Below are positions 1-39,700 of a DNA stretch of 64,000 bases, in pieces (the stretch's first letter is position 1; each line of letters opens with the position of its first letter). Below the pieces are notes generated by a model, which saw only the letters and a list, made by a program, of their open reading frames with translations, was not told where the DNA came from and ran no database searches. Source of the DNA: Gymnothorax reevesii (Eukaryota > Chordata > Actinopteri > Anguilliformes > Muraenidae); NCBI GenBank assembly GCA_029721435.1, contig CM056577.1:26305719-26369718 (forward strand). Reading direction: 5' to 3'. The position numbers and the translations under genes are program-made.

Positions 1-191
1 GCCACAGCTGCCTTAAATGAGCGGTGTTGGTAATAATCTAAAGAATTTTATGTTTCTGTAATGGTTAATCCACCAGTATGCACAAGCTTTGTAATTGAAA
101 TATTTTTAGTGCTGAAATATAATTCTGTGAATTTTTGAATTTTCAGTTTTACAAAAAAGCAGAATAGTTAAGCACATTAGTTTTTGATTAA

Positions 192-702
192 CCCATGTCA
201 CTCCGACAGCCCGTCCACGGGCCGTCAGGGAAGTTAAAAAAAAAAACACTACGTCCTTCATACAGCTTGTATGTAACATGAGATACTCATGCCACATTTC
301 TTCTGAAAGGTAAGATTCTTGTGATTCAATTGATGCCAACCATTTCAAAATATAATCATCACAGCAGTTTTAATCAATGCCTGTGTCAGACCACAAACAA
401 ACAGTTACAAGACTGATGTAACTCACCAATGAAGCATCCTCTTACTCCTCCAGTCGAACATATCCCCTCAAACATGGTCTTGTCACATCCATAAAGTTCA
501 GTAAATCCAATCCAATAAAGTATTTAGTCCAAAACACTATTATACTGGTAAATATCCACAAACAGCTGCTGCATCGTTTGAAATGAGCCGGTGGATATCC
601 ACAAAGTTTACTGTACTTGTAGTTGTAGCTCCAGAGCGCATGTAAACAGTACAGAGCCATTGGATAGGCATTTTAGTCAAATTTTACTGGAGTGACAAGG
701 GG
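192..702. mobile_element. piggyBac-like (TTAA) MITE
   Basis: A 511-bp segment is bounded on both sides by TTAA (188-191 and 703-706). Its ends are imperfect inverted repeats: CCCATGTCACTCC on the left and, reverse-complemented, CCCCTTGTCACTCC on the right. A TTAA target site with CCC-starting termini is the signature of piggyBac-type elements. No transposase reading frame is visible, so this is a non-autonomous derivative. The superfamily is inferred from the termini only. Confidence 0.65.
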
Positions 703-3700
703 TTAAGATGCCAAGTAAGTGCTTTTCTTGCATTCCGGAACATCATTTTTCTTTTTTTTTGGCGGTTGAATGCAAGCTGTTACCAAGGCCAAAGGAGGTC
801 TTACAAAATATATAATTTTTTTTTTGTTTGTTTTTATATGTGAATAAAGACAATTTAGTTGATTCAATTCATTTGCTGAAGAAATTATTTTTAGTTTTAA
901 ACAAGTTCTTGAGAAATTTTTTGAGTTTTCTCCTTTTTATGACTGGTGGTGTAATAAATTTGTTGAGCACTGCAAGTGTCCGTTTCAAACAGCTGATTAA
1001 TACTTTAATCAAACCTTGATTCCTATAGAATACAAACAGGCTTTTTTAATTGCATTGATTGAGGCACTGAGAAACTACTCTGTGGAAGATTCAGTGAAAT
1101 GTTACTCTGCTGATCATTATTCAACTATTGCCAAGACCTTTAATAAGTAGACTGAGTTCATTGCCTGTAGGCTACTTTGATAATTTGGCCCTCTCTTCAC
1201 GCTTATCCGCCACACCAAATAAAAGTGATCGTTGATGCCGCAAGACGAGTAAGCGGTGACTAAGTTCTTAAACTGCCCAAGAATGCTCGTGAACAAACAA
1301 GCTGACTCTAACTGCCTCCAGAGTGTCTCTGCATTATTGGAAGAGTCATCTTAAATTCATTTTAAAACCGTGTTATCGCGGAAAGTGTTTACTTTATTGA
1401 CTGAGGTTTGTTTGGGCCAAAAACTTGATATTGGATGCTTCCTATAGTCTTTGAAATACATGGAGGGAGGAGTGGAGGAGAGCATTTTTTTAAGCTACAA
1501 AAAAGTCCCCTTCAGCCAAGGGGTACCCCACCAACTAAGTAATGCTATTAAAATTGACACAATTTCTGAAGACATTACTCCTGCTTAGCAAAATCCAAGA
1601 TACCAACTGGTAGACCCAGTGACTTGGTTTGGAATAGCCCAGTTGCATTTAAACAGTTCATCATTTCCATAAGTTTATAGGCTAGGGGGATATGCAGTTC
1701 ATGGTATTACATTAGCCAATGCTCGTTTCGTCCAAGTAACAATATCCTATTGTGTATAGACTTATATTATTCGCCTTTTGCTGTTTTTTAGTATACTTTT
1801 CTTGCCATAGTAACTGTTTACAGTTGCCCATGTTTTCTTGGGGATGTGTTGATTTTTTTTCTTCCATAAGAGAATGTCCAGTTGTGAGAACTTGCTGGAC
1901 GCTTGCCTTCGAAAGCAAACTTTTCCAGCACTGCGACGCCTTGGGTTTACAGTGAAAGTAAAGGGTGATGTCAGGATTCTGTTGGAACCTGACGGGGTTC
2001 TAGTTTGCCCACTGAGGGTGTAAACCTGTTGATTACTGGCAAACAGGGCAGTGTACATGGGTTTATCCCTTTTGTGCATAAGCCATCACCTGCTTCCTGC
2101 CTCCTGCACTGTCCCTAGTGTGAAGTTCTGAGCAGTACACTGGAGAAATGAGCGTGTTCGTACTACAGAGCACAGCTGCTGGTAAGAAACAGAACTGCAG
2201 GCCTTGACATTTGGCTTTTGGACAGGCGAATGAGTTTGGGTGAAGCTTGGCAGTAATGTTTGGTAATTCAGCGACAATTGGGAGGCATTCGTGCTGTTGC
2301 GCATAGCAACGGCCTAACTGCAGTGGATCCAGAGGTAAAGCGGTAGCAATTAGTGTAATTGCATATACTCAGATTTTCTTTGGGGGGGGGGGGGGTCACT
2401 TATCTGCTCTCATCTTCCCCAAATATTTAACCTTGGTATTTTGCTTGTATTCATTTCAATTTATGAAGGTTACATTAAGTTAAAATATTACAGTTAAGAC
2501 ATTTAGCAGATGTCTTCATGATTCTGGTAGGAAAAATGCAGTTAATTAGCAAATTTAAAGGGGAACTATTGGATTCCTCCCTACGGAGTAAAAGGAATGT
2601 CTCTATGGCTCTTCCTGCTTGCGATCTAGATAGCGTGTTGCAGTCTTAGGATTCAGTTACTGTTATTAAAACAAAGGCACCAGTATTGTACTCGCTGATT
2701 GTGTCCTGTTAGCTGTCCCTGAAGTGTATAAGCTAGAACTGGCTCAGCCGCTGGCCCTGAGGGAACACTGCAGATTCAGGAGCTACAGACCACCCAATCA
2801 GCCATTCCTCTTTCAAAGACGACAATATACCTTGTGCTGGCCAACAAATGGGCTATTAATCCTGTCCAGCATTATTATACACATCCTGAGCATGCTAAGT
2901 AGCTGTTTTAATCGGCCCAGGGACCCACCCAGCTACGGATCAGCACCTGATCCCAGTATCAATTAACAGTATCTCAGTACTTGGAAAAAATGTATTCTAT
3001 TCACCTCCACTTATTTTAGTCTGTTAAAGTATTTTTTTTATTTATTTGGGGGGGGGGGGGGGGGGGATCTTGGAGTGGAAGAAAGGATGCCTTTTATGTC
3101 AGTTAAGACCCTCTATCCCCCAGATGGCTCACCTTTATTTTTGGCAGGCACACCTAATTTTATTTATTTATTTATTATTAATGGGATTGTCATAAAAAAG
3201 TGAAACAAAGGGATAAGGGTTGCAAGCAAACGCAGCTGATGATTCGTGTTCATGATTATGAGTTACAAGTAATAATGGAACTTTCCCAAATTTGACTGAC
3301 CCATAGCATTGCCTGTATTGCCATCTGCTGGTATTCATATTCGAGTGCAGAAAGTAGTTCTAACTCCATCCTTTGCTTTAAGATGGCACCATTTTCTGAC
3401 GCGCTCCGTTTGCGGTGGGAGGACGTGTGGAGTCTTGGCCTCCATTGTAGACGTCTTATGTGGTTCGCTTCCCTCACACACCAACGTCAGCACACTCGAG
3501 TCGGGTTTTGCGCTCTGCGAAATAAGCCAGAGTGCTTTTTTATATGATAGTCCTTTTGGTCCTTTTTGGTCCTTTCCCACGTCAAATATAAATAAAAATT
3601 GCGCATACAGAATCTCCAAAAAAAAAAAAAAGTGTTCATGACATTTGCATGTAAAATCTGAATTGGTTCAAAGAAAGGGAAAATAAGCTTATATGGGAAA

Positions 3701-3776
3701 AGCCAGCTCAATTTTCCTTCAATTGTAAGTCATGTTCTTTTTTATGAATATTGCTACATATTCCACATGCCGCACC
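703..3776. other. Intergenic DNA with no supported gene
   Basis: This stretch is AT-rich and has no open frame that I recognise. It contains poly-G runs (about 2382-2394 and 3050-3066) and a short SINE-tail-like piece around 2494-2515. The 80-codon frame at 2724-2966 has no recognisable motif and I do not call it. Confidence 0.5.
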
Positions 3777-3965
3777 GTCAGACTGGTGCTATGGAGTGTC
3801 AAGAGGCTGCAGGTTTTCATTCCACCCAAAAACTCCAGCAGGTCATTTCCCTGATTAGTCCCTTCTCTCTGCTTGAAGGTGAGGTAGTCAGTGAAATCAC
3901 CTGGTGGAGTCTTTGTATGGAATGAAAACCTGCAGCCTCTTGGCCCTCCGTGGCACCAGTGTGAC
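3777..3965. mobile_element. hAT-like hairpin MITE, copy 1
   Basis: Two 48-bp arms (3777-3824 and 3918-3965) are inverted repeats of one another with a few mismatches; both contain the core AATGAAAACCTGCAG. The roughly 190-bp unit would fold into a hairpin. Diverged copies of the same unit lie at 14131-14323 and 55343-55548. The class is inferred from fish MITEs with this core. Confidence 0.7.
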
Positions 3966-4292
3966 ACGTGTCCTACTGGATGCTACCATAAATTAGAAAA
4001 GCTCTCAAGAGTAAAAAGCCGACTGGATGAGGACATTAAAGAAATCAAGCGACTTTACTATACTAGCTTTCGGCCCCGCATCAAACGCCTACCTGCCGAA
4101 GCGCGACCGAAGTGTGCTGCTTTGCTGCTGAAAAACTTGTTTGGGGGAACATCAACGTTGAAGAAACGTGGAGAAATTCCACCTTTTGAACATTTTCAGC
4201 CTGTTGGTATTGGTTGGCCTCTATTACAGGGATCTTATGTTTTTCGCTTACCTCCCACCAATAGCTTCAGCAATTTCACAGTTTCTGATTAA
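3966..4292 (+). other. Unidentified open reading stretch
   Basis: An open frame runs from the edge of the hairpin MITE to a stop at 4290-4292. The MITE-derived start is not credible. The informative part is about 105 residues, beginning near RVKSRLDEDIKEIKRLYY (charged, helix-prone) and continuing through RPKCAALLLKNLFGG. It has no stop for over 300 bp in otherwise stop-rich DNA. I recognise no family. It could be a degraded exon, a retrocopy fragment or part of a transposase. No splice partners were identified. Confidence 0.25.
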
Positions 4293-5340
4293 ACGCAGAC
4301 ACTAGTGTAAGGGAAGCGAATCAAATAAGATATCTGAAATGGAGGCTATTCTCATGGTGCACTTGATTTTGAGCGGGAAACTCTGGCTTCACATGGCCAT
4401 GGGGAAAGTGCAGGAGAAATCTCCATTGGTGGGAACTCTGATAGGTAATTCAGACCTTTTCTCGCAGCTTCGACTTTGCCAAGTCACGTTGTTGTCGGAA
4501 CGTGAATGATCTGAAAGATGTTCGTAAATTGTCATGTTTAGGATTCTCTTCAACATGCAAATGTAGTGGACGATCAAACCCATACTTGGTTGTTTCAAAA
4601 TTTTTACAATTTGAAACTTAGTGCTAAATGAACAGCATACTGAGAAAGTAGTTTCCTGTTAACAACAAGGATATTTGATAGCACTAGTCTGTACTCTTCC
4701 TCTAAAATGTTTTAATGAGTCAAAGCTAATGATCACTTAAGTGATGAAGATGACTATCACCCAGTACGTGTCGGTAAGTCAAGACCAGCACGACAATATA
4801 GATTGGACGAAGCTTCGGCTAAATGGTGAATTTCCCATCTGTCCCCCTCCCTGCCAAAGAAGGAAAAAAACATTTTTATCTCTACCAATACAACTAGGAG
4901 GTTCTTTTAGACTACCATTTACTCATGTATTGGATAGTTTATATTTCATTATCACCTTGACCACTTCGCATGCGAGAATATAGAGATTGCAACCTTTATC
5001 ATCAGATTTTTTTTTAAAAGGCAGAACATAAAATCTTGCACATTACATACAATCTACAACTTTGGCCAAGTTAGTGGCTGCAGTGAAATGGAAATGACTG
5101 CCTTGGCTGGGTTTTCAAACCATGTTTGGTAATATAGATGACTCGACATTGATGGTTGGGGAAAAAAAGAAGTAATACAAGATATTTTCGTGAAACACAG
5201 ACACCCCCGGATATAAGTATAGTTTGGATTTATAATATGGAAAAGGACCAGACTGAAGCGCTTGGACTTGCAAAGGGTTAAATAAATTAATTAAATTTGT
5301 AAAACCTTTCCAGGACACTATTTTGAGATCATCTTTCATC
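4293..5340. other. Intergenic DNA with no supported gene
   Basis: Unremarkable AT-rich DNA. No exon, RNA gene or clear repeat was recognised here. Confidence 0.4.
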
Positions 5341-5577
5341 TGAAAGGTCTTGTGTCAAGGGATACCCATGTCAAGCACCAAAGGTCTATCACTGACCAAT
5401 GATAAGTTATAGCCAAAGTTAACGTTTTTGAAAAATGCGTCCCACACAAAGGTCAAAAATGATGACCTCATCCGAAAGGTCTTGTGACAAGGAATACACG
5501 TCAAGTATCAAAGGCCTACCTCTGACCAATCAAAAGTTACGGCCAAGGTTAAGTTTTTTTCGCTGCTGCAGACAGAC
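5341..5577. repeat. Two-copy degenerate tandem repeat, about 134-bp period
   Basis: A block beginning GAAAGGTCTTGTG occurs at about 5341 and again at about 5475. It is followed in both copies by similar text including CTGACCAAT and a run of T. Copies differ at many positions. Repeats of this kind, rich in AAGGTC, are common in fish intergenic DNA. No coding function is implied. Confidence 0.55.
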
Positions 5578-5992
5578 AACTGAACAGGTGCAGAACAATG
5601 TGGGGCCGAATCTTCGATTCCAGAGGCATAAAAATCAATTTTAGAAGTCCTGTTACCATTAGGTCGACCGCAGTGGTGAAGTGCTATATCATTAATCCAG
5701 AATTTAGTTGAGTTGGCTTTCCCTACAATATGGTCCTCAAAAGCCACAGGTTCTACAGTTTTCATATGGATTGAGTGCTGCCCTTTTGTGCTGTGTGTGT
5801 GTTGATATTTTCTTGTTGGCGTCATTAATACTACAAAGTAAGACCAGTGATGGTCCATCATTATGTCAATAAAATGCGACCAAACCAGTTCATCAGTTTC
5901 ATTTCTTTAATAAACTTTTTATGAGGGAATCATAGTATGAAAAGACACCATTGCCTTTTTAAACTGGGACTTTAATTTGTCGATTCATTTTT
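5578..5992. other. DNA just downstream of the probable cdk13 3' end
   Basis: No gene recognised. A plus-strand AATAAA near 5866-5875 points away from cdk13 and has no gene attached to it. Confidence 0.4.
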
Positions 5993-6707
5993 TTTATTTT
6001 GTTATGGCTTTGATTTTACAACAGCCAAACAAGGAAAGCCTACAGCTATAGTGTCAACTTTCCAAAAAAACAAAACCAAAAAAAAAAGGTACAGGGCAGA
6101 CTGTCGTCTTGATCCGTATTTAAGAAGAAAAAAAAAAATACAATTCTCCACAGAGAAGACCGAATGTCCAGTGCCTTCGGTTAGACTTCATCTGGATCCA
6201 CGTTAGATGTAGTTGGTCCAAATCTATATTAAATTCTCTGCACAGGCAGGCCACTGAACCGCTTATCTAAACGGCTTCTGGCTGCCGATTCAGCAGCGGA
6301 AAACTTTTAGCGCTAGTCTGCCTTAAAGCAATTACAAATGATAGAACTGCTAAAATACTGGTAAAAACCGATTACCTACTTTAGTAAATGTGCACTCAAA
6401 AAAGGTAAAGTTTTAATTTAAAAGACAGCAGTAGAATAGATTTAAAAACAATACGAAATGGTAAGAGCGAGAAAGCCCCCCCAAATTCCCTCCATCCGCT
6501 GCATTTTCTTTACCTTTCCCGGATACAGGGAAAATTATTTTCACTGAAATGAATTCTTTAATTACTACAAATGTAATGTCAGTGAGTCTCCCCTCCTCCC
6601 ACAATCGGGGCCAGAGGGCGCGTCGTCGCTGGTGGCCATTTGCTTCCGTCCGTTAGCTCCGTTACTGGGGCGACCCCCTGCCGAGTCCCCATCCCCCGCC
6701 ATCCGGT
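5993..6707 (-). other. cdk13: Probable cdk13 3' UTR with polyadenylation signal
   Basis: The segment directly follows the cdk13 stop codon on the minus strand. A minus-strand AATAAA lies at 5993-5998 and is the best polyadenylation signal seen. An ATTAAA variant occurs near 6414-6423 and could give a shorter UTR. The true 3' end cannot be placed without transcripts. Confidence 0.45.
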
Positions 6708-34083
<27,376 letters not shown>

Positions 34084-35259
34084 TTATCGATGAGCTGGAT
34101 CCACTGTTTGTTTTTGGTTAGCTAGCAGGCTAGCTAGCTAACGCGTTATATCCTTTGTTTATTGTAAATCCCTGGGTATTCAAAGCTGCGAACCACAATT
34201 TGAAAAGAATTGTTTTATAAGCGCTTCGAAATTCATGTTCAGAAAGGTAGGATTCCAGCCATCCCGGGTCATCCGCTGGCTTCAAGAAAATAAATTACGT
34301 GACGAAATGAAAATTAGCTAGCTAGCTAACTGAAGTCATTAGCCAGCCAAGAGGCAGGCTAGCTGGCTAGCTACAATCCTGGCCATGCATTGCTGAAGAT
34401 AATCGGAAATCCTCGGTTTTGAAAGTTATTACATCTTGCGATCCAGTCGCTCGTGTTGTTTTTATTTTTAAAGTAGTATGTTCTTCAGTATATTTGACAA
34501 ACGAAAGCTCATTCGAGAGAGATTACTCGAAATCTCATGTCTCAGTTCATAAACTTCTTGATGTCTGCCACCATACCACTTCAGTAATACGGAAGTGCTA
34601 ACTGGCCCAATCTATTGACGCGATTGACTTCAGCAGATTCAACGGAATGTCGAGCAATTTGAAAATACTTATCTTCGTTTTTATGGAGTCTCACAAAGAT
34701 TTGTTCCTGTACACTATTGGTTTAACATGTTATTAATTTACCCTAATTTTATTTTCTTTGATAAACATATACGAAATCGCAGGGGAACGTCAAAGCGATG
34801 TTGCGGTTTCCCAGTTCGCCATCTGGGGTCTGTGCGGTTTCAAATTGAACTCTGTCAATCTACGTCATTTGCGACAGGTTAGGTTGTAAGTTCGCTTGCC
34901 GACTAAAAAAAAAAAGTTCGCTTGCCGACTGAGAAAGCCGACTGGAAAAGACCGGCTGTATTAGATGTAAAATACCGTTTAAAAGAAATGGTTGAACATT
35001 TCTCTGGAGTGCAGCTCAGATTTTAACGCTTTCAGTTTGGGTTTACCGGACGAATGAAACTAAAACTCAGAGTGAATCGTATTTTCTTCAAATCGTATCA
35101 AATTCAAGTTTTCACGCACGCGCTGAAAATAATTTTAAAAAACCAAACTGAAAAAGACGTCATGCGAGATTCCTGTAGCGCTTATATCGTAGCTGTCTCC
35201 TCTAGTTGAAGAAAACGTTCCGATCAGTATCCACAAGGTGCCTTCATGACCTCATTGAG
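34084..35259 (-). promoter_or_regulatory. cdk13: cdk13 5' UTR and proximal promoter region
   Basis: The region lies between the start codon and the hAT insertion at 35268. It contains clusters of GCTAGC palindromes at 34119-34141 and 34314-34376. No convincing TATA box or second divergent gene was found. Transcription start and any 5' non-coding exon cannot be placed from sequence alone. Confidence 0.4.
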
Positions 35260-35267
35260 CCTCATTC

Positions 35268-37375
35268 TAGAGATGGCAATTTCGAACCTTAGAAACAGTT
35301 TTTTTCTTAATTATATTTTTTAAAAATTATATATTATATTATATATCGAATTAGTAACTTCCACAGATAAGTACAAAGCAAATAACGTTTTTAAGTTTTA
35401 CCCATTGAACAACACGGAAAGTGAGGAAAACATAAATAAATAAATTTAAAGAATATCTAAAAAGGATAAGGTCCAAAAACACAACAACAACAGCAACAAA
35501 ACACAGACACACCCACACACCAAAGAAAAAGTGGAAAAAAAAGAAAAGGGGTCAAGTTGCTTATGAGATCAGTCTAATAAGGTTTGCTGAAGTGGTATAT
35601 CCAGAAAATAAATAATACATAAAATAACAATAACAACACGGACTATATGACACAGATTTGCATGAGAGGAGATCTAAAGCCTGGATTCAACATAATCCAT
35701 GAAGGGACCCCAGACTTTCTCAAATTTGTTGATAGAGCCACGGAGTGTTAATCTGAGTTTCTCAAGTTTCAAGTTCTGTAGAACATCTGTTAACCATAGA
35801 CTGTGACTAGGAGGCTGTGAATTTTTCTAGTTAAGGAGAAACAATTTGCGTGCTAATAGCATTATGAAGGCTGTAACTGTGTGACTGGAACCCTTAAGAC
35901 GACAACCCTCTCCCACAACACCAAATATGGCAATCAAAGGGTCTGGCTCTATTACCTGTCCCACCACATTGGACAGAGTCCGGAAAACAGATTTCCAATA
36001 ATTATGCATTTTAGGACAGAACCAGAACACATGTGCCAAGGTAGCAGGAAGCTGCCTACAGCGGTCACAAGTAGCTTGTACATTAGAATACATTTTGGCA
36101 ATCTTTACCGTGGAATAATGAAGACGATGTAGCACCTTGAATTGCACAAGCCTATGTCTAATGCATATTGATGATGTATGTACCTTCTGCAAGGCAATTT
36201 CCCACTGCTCCTCTGTTATGACCAGACCCAGATTGTTCTCCCACGCAGATTTAAGAATACCCCAAAGAAGTTTTCTGCAAGGGAGATAAATACTTATACA
36301 CAACGGTTATTGCTCCTTTGGCTGAAGGATTGAAGGAAAACAATGATTCCATAGAAGTGTTTTGAGGTAATTGAGGATAGGAAGGTATATTGAATTTAAT
36401 AAAATTACGAATGTGGAGAAATCTGAAAAATTGATTTTGTGGTAGACTAAATTTTGTATGCAAGTGTTGACCTGAGGGGAACATTCCATCAAGGTAAAGA
36501 TCCTTCATAGATTTTAACACCATTATGCTGCCGCAACTCACATGAAGAGTCAATCATAGAAGTGGGGAAAAGGCCATCAGGCCTCGGTGGTTGGACCCAG
36601 AAGTAGAGGGTGTGGACATTACAGGCCCGGTAATGCGGCCTCTGCAAATATTCTTTTCTTATTCTTGGGTTTTTTATTCCAAATAAAGTGAGCAATTATT
36701 TTATCTAGGGTTGTAAAAAAAGATTTTTTAATAAAGATCGGAATACATTGAAATAGAAACATGAATTTAGGGAGCGTGTTCATCTTAACTGCATTGCACT
36801 AATGAAATAGGGAGGTGAGACCACCTATCAAAGTCAGCAATAGTGCGCTCAAGAAGGGCCTTGAAATTAAGTTTAAGTAGGCCAGAGATGTTCCTTGTAA
36901 CAGTTACGCCTAAGTATTTAAAAGAACTTGATATAACCCTAAACGGGAGGTGTAAATATGAGAAACCCTGGGCTTTGGTATTTATTGGATATAGCTCGCT
37001 CTTTGACAGGTTTAATTTGCAGCCAGAAACCCTACCGTATTCCTCAAGAACAGACATAATGTTTGGTATTGACTTAAGTGGATTTGAAACAGTTTAGAAA
37101 CATCTGAAACAACCTCTGTTTCAAAATGTTCCGAATTGTTTCGAAAGCAGATTTATTTCAGTAGTGCACAGCCTAGTGGCAAAAACTTTTACTGCAGCTA
37201 TTAAAACGTTTCGAAGTGAAACAAAACACGTGGATCATTGACGGGGAGGAGCAGGAAAAACGTCACTAGTCACGAGACCAAAGTTTTGAATCAGAGTCGC
37301 AAACCCGTTTCAGTCCCGGAAGTTTTGAACGTGTTCGAAACAGTTCGAATCTACGTGACGAAATTGCCATCTCTA
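35268..37375. mobile_element. hAT MITE containing a nested L1 fragment
   Basis: Ends are a perfect 17-bp inverted repeat, TAGAGATGGCAATTTCG (35268-35284 and complement 37359-37375). TAGNG is the canonical hAT terminus. Eight-bp flanks CCTCATTC (35260-35267) and TCTCATTC (37376-37383) agree at 7 of 8 positions and fit a hAT target duplication. Removing the inner L1 leaves about 320 bp with no transposase. Inner text repeats GTTTCGAA and GAAACA words. Confidence 0.85.
35302..37085 (-). pseudogene. 5'-truncated L1-type LINE (ORF2 C-terminal half)
   Basis: Minus-strand pieces read SGCKLNLSKSELYPINTKAQ and SSFKYLGVTVTR (end of the RT domain), FIWNKKPKIRKE, WEIALQKVHTSSICIRHRL, and CDRCRQLPATLAHVFWFCPK (C-terminal zinc-knuckle region). 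Frames shift between pieces. The insertion is flanked by an exact 10-bp duplication, GAAACAGTTT (35292-35301 and 37086-37095), with a short poly-A at the 3' end (poly-T on the plus strand at 35299-35305). It therefore inserted into the hAT element. Confidence 0.85.
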
Positions 37376-37383
37376 TCTCATTC

Positions 37384-37850
37384 TAGTTGCTGTGGGGGGC
37401 TTAGTTATTCTTATATAAATATTGCATTCACATTATAGTGAGTTTTATGATCATGGGGGAATGAATTTAAGATAACATAATTACAGTAGCAGTTGTGAGT
37501 ACTTACCTTGACTCAGGTAAACCCTCCATCATCTTTCAGTGCCAGCCCAATCAACCATGAGGGAGCAAAAAAAAAAAAAATCATTGTCCTTGTATCAGAG
37601 TTAATGTTGGCTATCCTCGCAGTAGTTTGATCAGAGTGGTTAGGACCTAAATATATTTAGGACCCTAGTAAAATAATTTTCTTATGGGATATTTTCGTCA
37701 TTGTGTCTGACTGTTCGTCTGCATGTTTGGATCCAAAACAAATTTACAAAAGGTACCTGTTTACGCCACTAGTGTCTGAACAAACATGCCCCGAGGGGGC
37801 CTCAAGCAGATATATAAAAAAACTAGATCAGTCATTGGCTCATCCCGCAT
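37384..37850. other. Intergenic DNA with no supported gene
   Basis: No gene or repeat family recognised; an A run lies at 37568-37580. Confidence 0.4.
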
Positions 37851-37935
37851 ACGTCTTTACCACCGCCATATTGGGGCGGTCAAAACAACATGACGCGATG
37901 AAGGCTGTGGAAAAACCCGTCGGCATAAACTGAAA

Positions 37936-38033
37936 ATGCCTCAACATTGTGCTGCCTATGATTGTAAAAACTGGCGAACAGTTGAGTCCAAACAACAATG
38001 AGTCACATTTCACAAATAAGTTGCCTTGTTTGT
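37936..38033 (+). pseudogene. THAP zinc-finger remnant
   Basis: The plus-strand frame from the ATG at 37936 reads MPQHCAAYDCKNWRTVESKQ, then a stop, then VTFHK and another stop. The M-P-x-x-C-x-x-x-x-C start with a following FHK matches the N-terminus of THAP DNA-binding domains (usually GISFHRFP). Two in-frame stops show that it is dead. THAP domains occur in P-element-type transposases and in host proteins; which one this came from is unknown. Confidence 0.55.
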
Positions 38034-38499
38034 GAAAAATAGCGTGATGATGCAGCGTGTTGCAAGTGAGGCTAGCCCTTCCCCTGCCCCTAGCTAAGCA
38101 CTGGCAAATACCCATAGCGGCACTGCGAAATTGCTCTGATTCTGCAACGTCGATCAATAAATTGACCTTAGGTAGTGTTGCGCCGGTCAGAGTACACCCC
38201 ACAAACGTCCCTTTATGACAAGAATTAGTCCTGCGTGTTCTCAATCATTTTTGTTTATTGACACGTTTGGTTTCTGCGTACACCTGGAGGGCAAAACACT
38301 GCTTCATTATTGCTGGTAATATTTGACATTCCACAGAGCAGCCTCACAATTAAAATTGCCTTTGGCAAATAGGTAATGCGTCATCTAGTTTTTTTTAATA
38401 TATCTACGGCCTCAAGTGCTGAGGCACATTATCTTTTTTATTTATCAGCCTTACTTTAACGAAAATGAACTAAATGGTTACTTCAATATACTATAAGAA

Positions 38500-38640
38500 T
38501 TGTATGGTGTTCTATAGTGTGGTTGTAGTGTTCTATAGTTTGTTTCACCTGCTATGGTATTACCATAGTTTTTTTCTGTAGTGTTATTTTGTTAGCTATG
38601 GTAGCCCTACAATAGTAGTACTAAATAGTAATACTAAACT
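38500..38640. repeat. CTATAG/CTATGG short-repeat region
   Basis: Many copies of TCTATAG, CTATGG and ACCATAG words in both orientations. A similar but distinct block lies at 45295-45475. Such clusters often mark subterminal repeats of non-autonomous DNA transposons. Confidence 0.35.
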
Positions 38641-39559
38641 CTCTATTGTGCGTTCAAAAAAAAAAAAAAAACATAAAATGACTACAGTTACACTGATAGT
38701 CTTTTGTAGGTAATTTCATGCTATTCCCATACATATTTATTTATTTTTTTGTCAGGGTATAATAGCTAGTTCTCGTTAGGTTAGCCTACCTTGATTTTTC
38801 TTGGTGCAACTCTGATTCTCACATTGACAAAGGCAAAATCATGCCCAAGTAACAAATAGATTTGTGAGATCACAAGTGAAATGGACTGAGATAGGAGAAA
38901 AGAATTCCTCATATTTTAGTAGTTTAGAAAAAAGTAGACAGCAGAGACATTCAATTACAAGTTTAATGATAAATGGAGCGGAAAGCAATGATTTCAAAAG
39001 TATAAAAAGAAGTGTTCTCATTTTATTCTAAATTGTATTCCTCAAATTGTTATTTGATAAGAGCTGAGATTTTTTTAAATGAAATTAAGAATGATATACC
39101 ATGTATTAATTTTTCTTTTAAGGATCTATGTGACTCATATCTTAAAATTGAGGAATTGGTTTGAGTTATTTTGAAGATGGCTTAAAATAAATCACCTGGG
39201 ACGTGGGGACGGATGGGCTTATGACCAGTTTTTATCCATTCTTATGGAAAGATATGAGAAATTTACATACTATTCAGAGCTTTAAAGGAATGTCTAGAGA
39301 AGAAATAACTGATTTCAACCATGATCAAGGATTAATCACCTTAATTCCTGAATCTGGTAAAGATAAAAAAATGTTAGATAATTTGAGACCAATCACACTA
39401 CCAAATACTGATTTTAAATTACTCTGTGGAGCTATTGCTGCTTGACTAAGGGAAGGTATTTCAACCATAATTAGTGAGACAATCTGGATTTTTGAAAGGA
39501 AAATCAGATCATAATATAAGGCTTGTGTTAGATTTACTTGATTACAGCGATATGATATG

Positions 39560-39700
39560 TTTGTATTATATCTCATGTGATGTCTTCATCCTTTGCTGTC
39601 ATCTCTTTTTATGTCTACTGAGACCTTTTGTGATGTGAAACAAATTTCCTTTGGGATAATAAAGTATTATTATTTTTATTATTATTTGCTTTATTAGTTT
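39560..39700 (+). mobile_element. Short retroposon tail inside the LINE
   Basis: Text including CAAATTTCCTTTGGGATAAT followed by AAAGTATTATTATTTTTATT looks like the 3' tail of a SINE or LINE with an AT-rich repeat end. It interrupts the Tx1-like RT frame just before the KAFDSVEH motif. Boundaries are approximate. Confidence 0.45.

Noticed and set aside
37840..38244. 134-codon minus-strand frame
   Set aside because: It is antisense to the THAP remnant and has no recognised motif.
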